From the NCBI GenBank assembly GCA_948567375.1, contig OX419758.1:1989001-2053000 (forward strand): a stretch of 64,000 nt of DNA, written 5' to 3'. The position numbers were made by a program, and so were the translations under genes. Under the pieces are notes generated by a model. It made no database searches. It saw only the letters and a program-made list of their open reading frames with translations, and was not told the origin of the DNA. The first letter of the stretch is position 1. Each line of letters opens with the position of its first letter. Shown one piece after another: positions 28,480 to 40,945 of this stretch. Source of the DNA: Lunularia cruciata. Its lineage: Eukaryota > Streptophyta > Marchantiopsida > Lunulariales > Lunulariaceae.

Positions 28480-29205
28480 ACCTTGGACGAATGGACGAGA
28501 GAGACTTACCCACACATTGGTGAACGAGGAATGTCTAGGCAAGAATTCGTCGGCACCCTTGCACAGCTCTTCGTAGCCGAACTCTCCTAAACTACGAGAA
28601 GATGGAGATCAATGATACCGATGCGCGGGTGATTAGTCTAAGGGTCGCGTCTTGAAGACCACAGCTTTCATTTATGTATATTGTTAGATTTATCCGGCAG
28701 TGGCTTCGAGGGCTGTCGTTACCCAAGTGGCCGAGATGCTGAAATTTCATAGGCGGATGAGCGAGATGAGAGTCAAAATCGTGCGGGTTGGAATTCTCCT
28801 ACAAGATTATGCTCTCACTACCTGAACAATGCAACTTCTACTAGATGGTAGAGTATGTGGATTGAATTTTATTATCCACCACTACAGATGACTGTACTTC
28901 TTTAAGATCACCGAAGAGGTGTATCGTGTGAGATTGGGATGCTTTCAGAACTTGTTCAAGTTTTGAAACGAGGGGGCACTCCATGTACAGGTCTTGTCCA
29001 CTGGCCGTCTCTCAGGTTCACCAGGAACTAAATGAGAAATGTATAATAAGGCTGGTATTGGCAACGTGAACCTGAGTAATTGATGACTACAGATTGTCGC
29101 AGGCCGTTGAATAAAAAATCGACCTCAGAATGCAGCAACCCGTTTGGCTGTCTAATATGCTGGCTCTTACGTCACGAAGAAATTCCACAGTATTATCTTG
29201 ACTGC
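28480..29205 (+). pseudogene. Truncated AOS (CYP74) pseudogene: last exon codons plus 3' flank
   Basis: This segment aligns to 16740-17440 of the AOS locus. It covers about the last 55 codons, including the haem-loop region (gaatgtctaggcaag against caatgtccaggcaag), and about 550 bases of 3' flank. A one-base deletion after ggcaag and another near gaactctcctaaact break the frame, so it cannot encode protein. It has the same orientation as AOS and lies 11.7 kb downstream. The 5' breakpoint is about 28470-28480; nothing of the remaining 500 codons is visible between here and the BUD20-like gene. It is probably the residue of a tandem duplication partly deleted or displaced by the transposons between the two loci. 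Confidence 0.9.
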
Positions 29206-29355
29206 TTTTACTTGAGTTACTAGGTCGGCTTGCTTTGCATGTTGTTCAAAAAATATCTCAAAGATGCATGAATCAAAAAGTGGACCTCAGAATGCAGCAA
29301 CCCCTTTGGCTGTCTGATCCGCAAACTCTTATATTCACGAAGAAACTCCAATGTC
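29108..29355 (+). repeat. Two-copy local duplication (161-bp period) at the pseudogene end
   Basis: The block tgaat-aaaaa-cgacctcagaatgcagcaaccc...gctgtct occurs at 29108-29190 and again at 29269-29355. A single related block sits at about 17365-17430 behind AOS, so the second copy arose after or with the duplication. Confidence 0.8.
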
Positions 29356-30631
29356 ACATTTTGAACGCACTTACTAAAGGTGCTAGACCCGCTTGTCCTC
29401 CATGTGTCCAGAAAATGCCGCAAGGACCCATGAACTAGACGTTGGCATTGTACAGGTCGTGTAGTATTAGCGAAAATCACCACCAGTTAACCCAAGAACG
29501 TACAGGTCGTATTTGGTGGAATCTAAATCACGGTCTACGATATGCGAGAGTAAAGAATCAATACAGCGAAAAACTGCATTACATTTTCTGTTTGAAACAG
29601 CTGAAATCAGAGAACCTTTGGGGACGTTACATCAGGAAATGCAACTCAGTGTCGAGACACTGCATTGCATTTTTCGTCTTTGGCTTTGGCTTTGGCCCAA
29701 TTACCAAGAGACTTTAGCCCAGTAACGAAGAGGGAATGTTTCTTTCATTGACAGACAGTCCAGTGGTGTGCATCAGTACTACTGAAGGTGCCCCAACACA
29801 TCTGTGGAAATGTGTTGGATGCATAGCTACCTAGCCATGACTTTAAAGTCCTCGCAGGGTCCAATGATTTGAGTAGCGTTCTGGCTTGAGACAAAGTCCA
29901 AGGCCACACCAAAGATGGATCACCTAGTTAAACATGTGACAACCACGTTGCACGAAGAGATCATTACCATAACTGAACTGGTACAACAAGAAAGCAGTAC
30001 ACATTCACTGTTGTTTATTTCACTTGCAACCTGTGTGCAAGATCATGGGAAAGCTGGTTGAAAAATATTACTCAGCATCGCACGACAGGGTTGATACAGT
30101 TCGAAGGTTATGAAGAATCTTGGTAAGGATTGACACCCCGTTTCAGGAGATGTGTTGCTCGAGGAACCTGGTGGAGCGAGGGGTCTCCAAACTTCTAAAC
30201 TCGACTCAATGAACTATTTCTGAGGGTGATGATTTTCTTGTGTTACTACACATCGATTCTAGATGCCAGAGGCGGAAGTTGAGGTCACCTGGTAGGTTAG
30301 AATGAATGTTAAAGCATTTGTCACGCTTACCTTATCAGAACTGTAATAAAAGAATTAATATGTATGTACAACTCAGTGAAAGCCCACAAAAGTTTGCACT
30401 ACCCGGTACTGGGAAGTCGCTGCTTCACAAGTGAAGCAGTTGCACTGTGCAGGGGATACCCAGCATTGTCTCTGATGTTTAGAAACTGTTTTGCTGTCAG
30501 CACCCAGCTGCTCAATTTGATTAGAAGGAGATCACACTGCGTCAACAATTCCACTCAATGACGAGGCTCATACGCTGGTGTGTCATATCATTGTGGAAGT
30601 AGTCCAGCCTCTGAAGATCCAAGTGTGTACA
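29356..30631. other. Intergenic interval
   Basis: No gene was recognised. Short plus-strand frames at 29442-29717 and 30364-30561 show no domain. Confidence 0.45.
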
Positions 30632-31979
30632 CTACTGGTTGTTGCGGTCCAACAGAAAATTGAGAACCTTCTTGTTGTACTCGGAAGCCTTTTCTACTTG
30701 TGGCACGTGCCCTGCATTCTTTACCACAACCAACAGTGCGTTGTCTCCAACGTGCCTGCACGAGATCAAATCAAACAGTTTGAATCTCAGTGGAACTGGA
30801 ACAGCGTTTATGTTGAACAAGTTCTGAGAGAAATGCTCAGGCTACGAAACTCACTGTTTCAGTTGGTGAGCCAACTTCAGATCGAAGACCACATCGAATT
30901 CTCCCCATACAATCAATGTCTCCTGTATACAACATAAGAGCAAAATTACAGATCTTTAACGCAGTTTTACGCACAATCTGAAAATGTTCTGACGAGCAGA
31001 CAACAAAAGGAAGATGATACTCTCGCAAGATTCTGTTGAGAAAGTACTAGCATCCTTGGCCATCGCAGAGTACAGGTGACATACCTGGGTCACGACTGGC
31101 AAAGGTGGCGAGTCAGCTTTCCCAATGGTCAAGCAGTCTACGAGCTCAGTCCTTTCTTGGTAGTTCTTCAACATATGGGTCTGAATGGATCCACAATGAG
31201 ACCATATCTTCCAGCAAGCTTTAATAAGAAAGCTATGTTCATAGCTAGTGCAAATCTCTACCTGGAGTTAGAAAAGCGACAGAACAACTACGAGTACCTG
31301 TGTACAATCAGCGCGCAAAATCCAGACTCACCTCCAGATAATCTTCCAATATAAATTTTGGAAGTTGTAGCGGGGGAGGTTTGAAGAACCCTAGTCTGAT
31401 TACCCTCCTCAATCCCTCCACTGTGGTAGGAAGGAGAATCTCTTTGATATTCTTCGCATTGTATTTTGCACACAAATTTTGGTCTGATGATGGATCCATG
31501 TTGACAGCAGAGCTGGACATTACGAGCCTGTGGACTGATTCAGGGTACATGTGCGCTAATCTGTACGCCACGAAACCTCCATAGCTCGTCCCTATAACGC
31601 TAAATTTGTGAACAGCAAGCTGTTGAAGAACTTTGTAAACACACTCAGCCTGGAAAATCTCAGTTCGTTCCGTCTTTGTCGTCGTGGAATCTCCCCAAAA
31701 CAGCAGATCTGGAATGTACAAGTCGAAATGCTTCGAGAAAGTCCCAACCTGGTAATTCCACGATATTCCAGATGTCCCAAATGCATGAATCAATACCAGA
31801 GGAGGCTTCTGTGACGATGGTGTCATGGCCCTCTCCTTACTCCGCCTGGGAATCCAACAACTCATAATGGTACCATCCTCGAGATCGACTAGTCTAGCTT
31901 CCAGACCACAAGACCGGTAGAAAGATTGCTGTCTTCTGTAAAAGTAAGTCACAAAGCTAAAATTGAGGCAGCCAACCAT
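30632..31979 (-). CDS. Alpha/beta-hydrolase fold protein, four exons
   Basis: Modelled exons on the minus strand are 31979-31332, 31180-31085, 30922-30855 and 30755-30632, giving 311 residues with all GT-AG introns and consistent phase. The oxyanion-loop region is VLIHAFGTSGISWNYQ (62-77), the nucleophile elbow GTSYGG has Ser132, the acid is Asp258 in WGEFDVVF and the catalytic His is His287 in KNAGHVPQVEK. The triad is complete, so an active serine hydrolase is expected. PDLLFWGDSTT (90-100) and the short cap match a plant family of uncharacterised alpha/beta hydrolases. The substrate cannot be told. The N-terminal FVTYFYRR stretch is mildly hydrophobic, not a clear signal peptide. The last splice (CA|G codon) was placed by family alignment. 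Confidence 0.88.
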
Positions 31980-34900
31980 TGTGTCCTGCTAGAATCCCCT
32001 CTAAGCTTGTTGAACAGGATTTGGAGATTCTATCGGCTCACGATCCAAGCTCCAGAACTTGGAAAGACTTCAGGCTGAGTATCAGTTGACGATAGAAATG
32101 CTATCAAGCTATAGGAGGTCCCTGCCAGTAAGCCAAAATTGTGTCTTCAGCTTGGAAGATCTATACCACTGCGCAGCGTCCATACAGAAATTGACTGCAA
32201 GGTCGTCTGATTGATAATCTCCCAATTCCAACTTGACGCTACCACTCGCGCTCCTGTTCACAAATGCGCGACAGGAAGTGTGAACTTGATGTTGAGAATC
32301 TCAAACGTTCTCCATCAATAATGTGTGACTTTAGCAACAAAGTTGACTTGTAACAAAGTCTGTAAAAGAGCTGAAGAAGCTCTGCAGCAGTGCTGTCCAA
32401 TCGAACAAGAATTTCAGTCTTCCAGTAGCTTCTGTTCTATCTCAAACGTAAGCTGCGAACTCCTCATATTGCATTCATTCGTTTTAGTTTTATTACAGAT
32501 TATATTACAGAGTACTACAGCTATAGTTATGTGTGTGGTGTATCCAGTCATGAAGTTGTAGCCAATTTCAAGACTGAGGTCTCACTTGGAATTAGTCATG
32601 GAACGAAGTGGTCAAGAACATTCAGTAGCAGATAAGCCATGTACTAAGAAAATATGGAATAATATAGTTCTTGAGCCTCGTTAACAGGTATCAAGGAGGC
32701 CAATCATTCTAAGTTCGTTCGACAGACATCATCACCGCCAGCACGATCATCATCCCCACTTCATCCTCCGGTAGCAGATCCTAGTTAACGAAAGGAGAAA
32801 AGAAGAAACGCACTCATGAAAGTAGAATGTCAAACTATCCACAAACCGCAGGAAGATCAATCACGCACAGATTATCTCCACAGACAGCAAATGAAGACCA
32901 ATGGCTGATGAAATTGACTCCAAATCTGTCAAAATCGAGACCAATGTAAAGATCATCGGACAGAGAATCCACATCCAGAACGAATCGTGTCATCTGACGC
33001 AAAATTGCACTCACATGGACGCCTGCAAGCATCCGCGAACGAGGAGAGCGTTCAACAAGCTTGCGTCAAGCTGCCAATGCTCTCCTCAATGAGCTCGCTC
33101 GAAGAAAACAGGCAGCCCACGCTGCAATGTTGAAATAAGCTAATAAGCACATAAATCCCAATAGTAGATGGAAAAAATGCAGAAAAGGGAAACTCCCAAG
33201 AAACCGAAGGCCATGTTATTCTTCGAGTATATTTTGGGCTTTTGTACCGCAGGTACTCCTTTCAACCAGCCTGTTATTTGGAGAACCGTAGATGTGACGA
33301 TTTTGAGGGTAGAGATCACCTCGAACTTGTGCTACTCGAGAAGTGAAGAGAGAGGGTTTTAAATAGTTGGTCAGCTTTTACTAAGAATCTTGACAGTAAA
33401 TACCGATTCACGGTGATGGTAAGAGATTACTTACCTTCATCGTTATTACCGTCTGTAACATCACTTTACAGGTTTCTGCTACAAGTGACCATCATCCGAC
33501 CAGGTACAAGTCCGGAAGCGTTGGATCCTCCTTTCGCCGTCGTGGCTTCGTTTGGACGGTCTGGATGTTACACAGCACTATTGCCTGCAGTCGTCGGCCC
33601 ACGACGACCTTTCTCTCGGCCGTTGTGTCCAAATAATCCAAATTAGCACAAACAACATGGAATGAACTATTTCTTCTGAGCCGGGTTTGGAGAGCAATTC
33701 TTTAAGGCGTTTGTGGAAACATATTTCAAAAATATGATTTTACATTTTTCCTTTCCATCTTTAATTTGGGAGGAGAATTATCGACATGCGCACGAAATCT
33801 GACTTATGTCCAGTTTCGCAATATAAGTAGAAGGCATCCTGATGGTCATTTATGTAGGATCAGAATAAATGTGGTGAATTAAGCGTCTATGCTCAGAGTG
33901 GAGGGACAAAATAAAGCAATGCATAATTTGTTCTTGCACGGAAAGGGCCTTAAAGGCTTGCACAAGATGAAAATTCTACTATCGGAAACGGTAGTTATAA
34001 CTTTGTAAAAGATCGGTGTAATGCAACGGATGGTAATATTCTTTACAGACTGTAGATAATGCTTAGTTATAAGCAAATTACACTAACTTTAACTATCTAC
34101 ACTATAAGTATCTAAAAAAATGGACTAAAAGCGAAGCCTTCTTATGTTTTGTGTTTATTTAATACGTTGTCATATGATTCTAAATTAGTATTTTTTATTT
34201 ATACATGTGTAGTGTACAGCACTTACTTCTTGAAAAAGCCCTTATTATATGCAGTAAGTAGACTATATTGCGATATTAAATTGATTGGACGTACGAACTA
34301 AGACTAAATATATAACGCTAAATTGTTATGAAGGAGTTATTTATCAATAGATGCAATCTTACATCACCAAAGATAATAGATGGGAAATGCGATAATTCCG
34401 TCCAAGTTTGCCACATGCTTGATCAAGCCTCAGCTTAAAAGATGCTACTGGTTTTTTATATAATTTTTGTTGCTAGAAGGGTTCCTAAATAAATCAAATG
34501 ATTATCGTTTTAACGTCTTTCCTTCTATTTGACAATTCTGAATCTAAAATTTAAAGGTTTTAACATAAAATATCAATCTCTTATACCTAGCCATTTATTA
34601 ATTATATATTGTAATTTATTTTCAAATTACTCAGGAGGATAATTCATTTCTTGAAAATCAAAATTGTTCAGCAAAGATGCCCACTATTAAAATTTCAGTT
34701 ATTCGTGGTTGAATCTGATATACTTTTAAGATAAATTTTTTTTAAAAGAGGCATCTCATAAACTTATTAATTTAAAATGATTTTTAACTATTAAAAATGC
34801 TTTTCTGTAATTTTTCATGATATATTATCTAAATTTACAAAAATTTCTGGGTTTGGTGTAAACTCTTTTAGGTTAAGATAATTATTGGTTATTTGTTACA

Positions 34901-35001
34901 TGGTCAAATTAGAAATGACATTCTGATCATAATTTTTATAATAGAGGAAAGAACATGTATATTTAACTTACCCTATGGACAATTGTACAGCCTTAATTTA
35001 T
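31980..35001. other. Interval without recognised gene
   Basis: The first few hundred bases presumably contain the hydrolase promoter. A minus-strand frame at 32835-33032 and plus-strand frames at 33168-33362 and 33413-33646 are unrecognised. From about 33.7 kb the sequence becomes strongly AT-rich. Confidence 0.45.
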
Positions 35002-35075
35002 CTCTTTTGTCTCTCGCTTGTACGGCTTGATAGTCTTCTCATCCTTCTTGTGTTTTATGAGGTTTTCTTTTCTCC
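35002..35075 (+). mobile_element. Tail-only copy 10 (74 bp) with 7-bp target-site duplication
   Basis: It reads ctcttttgtctctcgcttgt, acggcttgatagtcttctca, tccttcttgtgttttatgag, gttttcttttctcc. The candidate duplication aatttat lies at 34995-35001 and 35076-35082. The second hairpin is weakened by substitutions. Confidence 0.65.
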
Positions 35076-35689
35076 AATTTATTAGTTTACTAAGAATTCA
35101 TGAATTTTTTATAAACATTTCTAATATATAAAATCATCAAGAATATTTTACTATATTCTGAAGAATAAATGATTTATTTAAATACACTTGATTTGTAAGT
35201 ATAAAAAACGTTTATACTAAATTCTGACAGGTTATTTTTATAAAACAATTATAATATTTTATAAATAAATAAATATAATATATTTATATAAATAAGCTTA
35301 ATAAAGAATTAATTTAATTTGTAAAATAATGGACATATCAAAATTTATATATATTATAAAAATAAAAATCTAAAAATATTATCAAATTCATTGATCATTA
35401 TTAAATATCAAAATACTATATCAATACTTATGATATGATTTAAAGGGTAGTTTTAATAATACTTCTATTATATGTTATTAAATAAATTTTATTTATATTA
35501 TAGCATAATATATTCAATTAAGAAGCACTTTATAAGATTTTGAATAGAAAATTAATCTCGATTATACTATAAAAATATATATATTATTATTAAATTATAT
35601 AAAATAAAAGATTAATTTTATATATATTATGTAATAAAATTAATACTAAAGTAAATTTCGCAAATGTGACAAACTAACCCCTCCACAAC

Positions 35690-35880
35690 CATCAATCTCC
35701 ATCTCCAAAGGCAATTCTGTCTTTAATCCCATCCCCAAAAATAGTCCCTGTCGCCTAGGTTGTCGTCCCCGGGCACCCTCGGACTTTCCTGTCCGTCCGT
35801 CCATCCCCGTTCATTCCCCGCCCGTCCGTCGAGCATCCCCAGCTTTTCCCCGTTGTCTCCGTCCCTTGGTACCTACATGA
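35690..35880 (+). other. C-rich island within AT-rich sequence
   Basis: A 190-bp stretch with ccgtccgtccgtccatcccc-type runs stands out sharply from AT-rich surroundings. It has no open frame of note and no recognised family. Confidence 0.5.
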
Positions 35881-37303
35881 CATGATTGTCACCTTATTAT
35901 CGTAGGCGACAATCGTGTTTTAAAAGTTAATATATAAGATAACTCATCCGTGTTTTATAATAGTTCTATTCTTTTTCTTTTTTTATTAATACATTTTTAT
36001 TAAATTTCAGGGGCATACCGGAAATTCACACCCAGGTATAAAATAGAATTCCAAGTTCAAGATACGTTCGAGGATTCAGAGTGAGATCCGAGGGGAGAAT
36101 GACCTGCTGGTTTGTGTTCAACTTATGTCCTGGCTGGTTAGGTACATTGGTTGCAAAATAAGCATAAAATTGTACAGGAGTCAACTGAAAAATGAACATG
36201 AAATGGTAGGGCATCAAACTGCTCGGAAATGCAATTGTGACAATGTTATTACTGCTCACAATTGCACTTCCAGAAATAGCAAGTGAAAAATGAACATAAA
36301 ATCGTACAGTATCAAAGTACCTGGAAGCAATATTTCTTTGAATATTTATTTATTCTATAATTGCCCTTCCAACAACGTCGATTCAAATTTAGCATGAAAT
36401 CGTGTTATTATAATTTATAACGGTAAGCTAATTCCGATGAATGTTCTGTAAAAAGACAAAGTAACGTCTTATGTTCGGTATAGTTTGATGAGTTCAAAAT
36501 TTACCTTTGTTTTATTATTGATGTACTACCTGGATTACATATTTAACTTATTCTCTCAAAGCATAGCTCCTGACTTTTGTTTACTTATATCCATACTAAA
36601 AATGCTACTAAAAATCAGATCAATTAATGTACACCTAACTAGTTATACAAAAGTCTCTTTTCTCATTTGGGATAGGATCCTAAGAATTATTTATCAGCAA
36701 TTAGATTTTCTAATTCGATATTCAAATATGACTAATATCAATTGCCAAGACGTTTTAAGTTTATTCTCAGTAATACATATATAGAAAAATCTATCAAATT
36801 TTTTTGTCAAAATAATTTATTACTTTACTATAACTATCATAAGTATCAATACAATAGAGTTGAGTATTTTAGCAACAAATGTAAGCTTAAGTGCCTTATG
36901 TCTCTCTCCAAGTCATTTATGGCTGATCGGTCAACCATAGATTTTGGCTAAAACCTTGTGCTCTTGGGATTGGTTCCACTTCTAATATTTATGTTATTTA
37001 CTTTAGTAGAAATTTCATAAAGATTTTTTAATCTTATATTTACTTTAATCATAATAAAATGAAGGAGAAAAAGGGAAATATGTTGTCATTGCTTTAAATA
37101 CTTTCTATATCAAATTATTATAATTTTATTTCTTTATTAACTAAAGAGAAAGATGTAATAACGTGATGCCAAAATAACTTATGATAAATAAATTTCCCTT
37201 TTCAGATTTTTCTATAATTAGTTTATTAGTGAAATCTCTTTTCCAAGAAAAAATTATATACTTTCTCCTTATAAGATATGAAAAATTTTAAAATAAAAAT
37301 TTT
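35881..37303. other. AT-rich interval
   Basis: No recognised gene or repeat family; frames at 36485-36784 and 36742-36951 are AT-rich and unremarkable. Confidence 0.45.
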
Positions 37304-39346
37304 AAGGCAACAACATAGAAAACACGAAGGATGGAAGATCACATCAAGCCATACAAAGGGTAAGACAAAAAGAGGTAAAATGGGGCTAAGCTCCAATAGT
37401 ACTGATATGAGAAATTTGGCCTGTCGCACCTAAGATATCATAGCTATGCAAGTCGTAAGGCCTCCAAAATACTCGAGTATCCAAAGAAGTATCACCTAGG
37501 GTGATTGCTCTCCTATGGATTGAACTAGCCACAGCTCTTTAGCGAGCAATAGACACACATTGTTTGAATATGCTATGAAGTATGAGAGTGAAAGTGGTAC
37601 CCATGACGTCTAACATGATAAGCTCTCACATACTCTTTGACAAATGTGTCAAATGCAATGTCCATCGCACCATATAACTCTAAGGCTAGATGAACAAAGA
37701 TGTGATCCCATTGCATACCCTTACCCTTATACTACGTGCTACTACTCTGCTCGCTGCCCATCTAGGGGATGAGTAATCAATCCTTCCAAAATTGCATCAC
37801 GTGTAGGATCTATGACCGTAGCATCTGCTATTGTCACTTGATCATCTTGGACCAAGTATAAGTTTGCCTTGAATGTGTCCTCGACAAAGTATAAGAATGC
37901 TCCCTCCAAGCAAGGTATCTACTCTCTTTTGCCATAGTAAACACTATATTTGTGATGGCATCATGGGTAGTTATACTCTATCCTCCAAAAGAACACTATG
38001 ACATATGGGCCGCCGTTGCATCTAGTGTAGAACCATACTCACAAGTGAGTAATGAAGAAATAGATGAGTGGACCAAATCTAAGCAAAACCTCATTGTTGT
38101 AGAGAATGTAGTTGGTGGGAGTTGGAATGTGCTAATGGTTGGTCAAGCTAGGATCCAAGAGCTTGCATCCTTGTCAGAGCAAGAGTGGAGATGTGCTCTA
38201 GTAGCCCGAGGAACAAACAAGTAAGTTAAGAGAGAATGTCGTGTATCTTGACATTGTCACTCCATCAAAGAAGATTGCAAACATTTGGTCCAATCTGATT
38301 GTAGTGAAGCAAGGATGGAAGATACTCCCATGCTTGTGAGGACATACCATCTCTTGTCTACCGTAATAGCATTTGGAAAGAAAAGGATCCCTTCTCTACC
38401 TTGGTCACACATATCTCCAAAATTGGCCTATGAGCAACCACAAAATGGGAGGAAAGTAGGGGTGTAGAGAAAGCATAACTACCCAAAAATACTATAGGTT
38501 ACATCTCCTCTATAGATAGTAGGCCTACTCCTCCACAAAAGATCAAAAGAGATGTTTGTCTATATGCCAAATCTCCTATCACACACTCAAATGTCCATGG
38601 TCCAATGATATCACCAAAGATTCCCATAATCATGTCTATCAAAAGCTCTCAAATGTAATAAGAAGGTCAAGGAAGGAGAAACCATACAAAGAAGATAAGT
38701 TGGTTGACAAACAATACTAGAGGAGAGTATTCCAAATGTCATTTGTGGATCTCCTAGTAGAGGAGGTCATCCACATGGGGAATATCCTTTGTAAGGGCTA
38801 GTCTAGGAAGCGTGTGAAAAAATCCATGGATCCTACTGGCACCCCAAGAATACATTGACCATCTATAGATGTGATATACCTCTCTAGAGGGTCATGGTGG
38901 GGAGGAATACCTAAAGGGGACCATACTTTATACTTTGACACCTTGATTCTCAAACCTACAAGATCTAGCTTGGTAGTCAAGTGGTCAAAGGCCTGCCTAA
39001 TTTGATCTACAATGCCCACAATGTGTGCATCATTTTCCAAGGAGGGAAATACATAACCTAACATGGCCAAAAGTAGTGGATAAAAGAGCTTTGAAGTAAG
39101 AAATGGTAAACAAAGATCTCCCTATAGGATCTTTATGTCGTGTACCAACAATTGACTCCAAGACAATGACTCCCTCATGTGAACAACCGTGTTGGTAATA
39201 AAGGGAAGTAGGAGGGCCTTAGAAAGACCGCATAAAAGAAATAAGATTTACCAAGGATCTAGGGCCTCCCTAAGCTCTTTAAAGAAAGATGCATGTTAGA
39301 TGCTATTAAAAGCTTTCTCAATATCCACATGTAAAATGACCCACTC
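37304..39346 (-). mobile_element. 5'-truncated copy 11 of the RLE-type non-LTR retroelement
   Basis: This copy parallels the 22.9-25.0 kb copy from the tail (37304) to the region just upstream of RT motif A, where it stops after cccactc (about 39346). It retains the 3' UTR and both hairpins (the second damaged: gaaggatggaagatcacatc), the endonuclease and knuckle region as a decayed frame, and an RT fragment at 38798-39070 in which the catalytic ADD of motif C has become END (SLENDAHIVG). It is more diverged than the 10.7 and 23 kb copies, so it is probably older. Confidence 0.85.
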
Positions 39347-39401
39347 TTGAAATATAAAAAGGAATAGAAGTATTGGAGCCTGTCCAAAGACACCCCTCTT
39401 T

Positions 39402-39439
39402 GGTTGGGAGACACCTCTCACACATATGATATAATACCC
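39402..39439 (+). repeat. Left arm of a distant inverted repeat (partner 50541-50574)
   Basis: ggttgggagacacc followed by cacatatgatataataccc is matched in inverted orientation at 50541-50574 (tattatatcacatgtg and ggtgtctcccaacc). The arms could be terminal inverted repeats of an 11-kb element that contains the Harbinger relic, but no matching target-site duplication was found. Confidence 0.4.
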
Positions 39440-39555
39440 CACATGGATCCTTTTGATAAATAAGGAACTAATCTAAGTGTCAAATGTGTATAACTAAATG
39501 ATACAATACCCTACTTTGGATCCCTTTGGTAAACTGGAACTGGAAACTAATCTAG

Positions 39556-39602
39556 GTGTCAAATGTATATAACTAAGTGACTTAGTTATATACATTTGAC
39601 AC
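39556..39602. repeat. Perfect palindrome with 23-bp arms and 1-nt centre
   Basis: The left arm starts gtgtcaaatgtatataacta and the right arm is its exact complement, ending tatacatttgacac. A related single arm (aagtgtcaaatgtgtataac) lies upstream at about 39474. It could form a cruciform or an RNA hairpin. Confidence 0.95.
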
Positions 39603-40945
39603 TTGGATTTTTTTAACTTGGGACCATATTTTCAGATCTATTGACTTTGTAAATTTTATCAATTTGAGAGAGATTCTTCTTGATAGTGAATGTGAAGACA
39701 CAACACACTAACTCTAGCACCAAATTACATTTGTCTTGATTCACATTTTTCTTATCTTGGGGTGGAGTACTTGTCATCTTATTCTCTCCTTTTATTATAG
39801 ATTAAACTTTTTGTTAGTTTTGATTCACTAGCTGCTCTACGTTTGGCCCCGCCATAATGCAAACAACATTCTGCATGTTTCATTTTTGTTTGCTTTAGTA
39901 CCTTTAGTGTACTTTTTGGTAAACGAGAATGTGATTCAAACCTCTTATTCCACTTGATGCCTGCTTGCTCAAACCCACCATTTATATGGACTCATTCCAC
40001 CTTAATCTTGCAATTTCTCAATGATATAACCCTATTTAGTCAAAGAGATAGTTTGCCTTTGACTCAAAGCCATCAAAGAGGGGATAATTCTAGAGAGTCG
40101 GGATGAAGTTAGAGTCCCATGTGTGACTAACTCCCAATAGGAGTTTCAAATATATCATTTATGGGTACCCATAGATTCCATAAAAGTTTTTATGGGTAAT
40201 TGATATGACTTGTATGGATAGTATAACCCGGGATCAAAAATTGCTTTGCAAGTTCCCATAGCAATACCTTGTAAAATTTATATCTCATAGCCTGATTTGA
40301 ATTTAATTCCCACTAATGACATTCATTAAGAAGAGAGCTAAAACTAATCCAACTTGCAAACCTAACATCACTACCACATTTGCTCTAGTTCACACCGTGT
40401 GTCCTTTCTTGTATTCAGTTGGAACTCTCCTTGCTCTTTGCTCCTCTTCTCATTAGACTGTTTTCTCCCTTGCAAGCTCCCACGATCTAATATTCCTTGT
40501 GAGTTCTCCTTGCTCTTTGCTCTTCTTCTCAATCCACTCTTGATCAACTCTATGAGTGCAATGTGAATGCAAATTTGGTAGTGGAATTTCAGCTCTCCCT
40601 TACCCTTGCTCTTTGCTCCTCTTTTCAATACTACAATGTGTGAGTGAAAGTGCAATTTAGACTACGGAATCCAAGCTCCCTTGCTCCTTACTATTGGCTC
40701 TAAAATACCTTGCTATTTGTGACTTATATAAGTTTAATTGAAAATCATTATAGTTGGATCCCAACCATCAAGGATACCTTGCACAAGTGCTCATTATTAT
40801 GCTCCAACAAATTGCAAAATTAATCCGGTTGACATTGGGGGGAAATGGAGAATGACCATCTCAAGGAGAAGCTTGAATGGAATGAATGGAGCTTAGATGA
40901 TGAAGAAGATTACATTGTGGTACTTATGAGAGGTGGAATTATACC
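39603..40945. other. Interval without recognised gene
   Basis: Ctttgctcttctt-type pieces recur around 40430-40630 in loosely repeated form, giving a minus-strand frame of no recognised family. Nothing else is seen. Confidence 0.4.

Noticed and set aside
32835-33032. Minus-strand frame upstream of the hydrolase as an extra exon or gene
   Set aside because: The hydrolase model is complete without it, and no family similarity was recognised.
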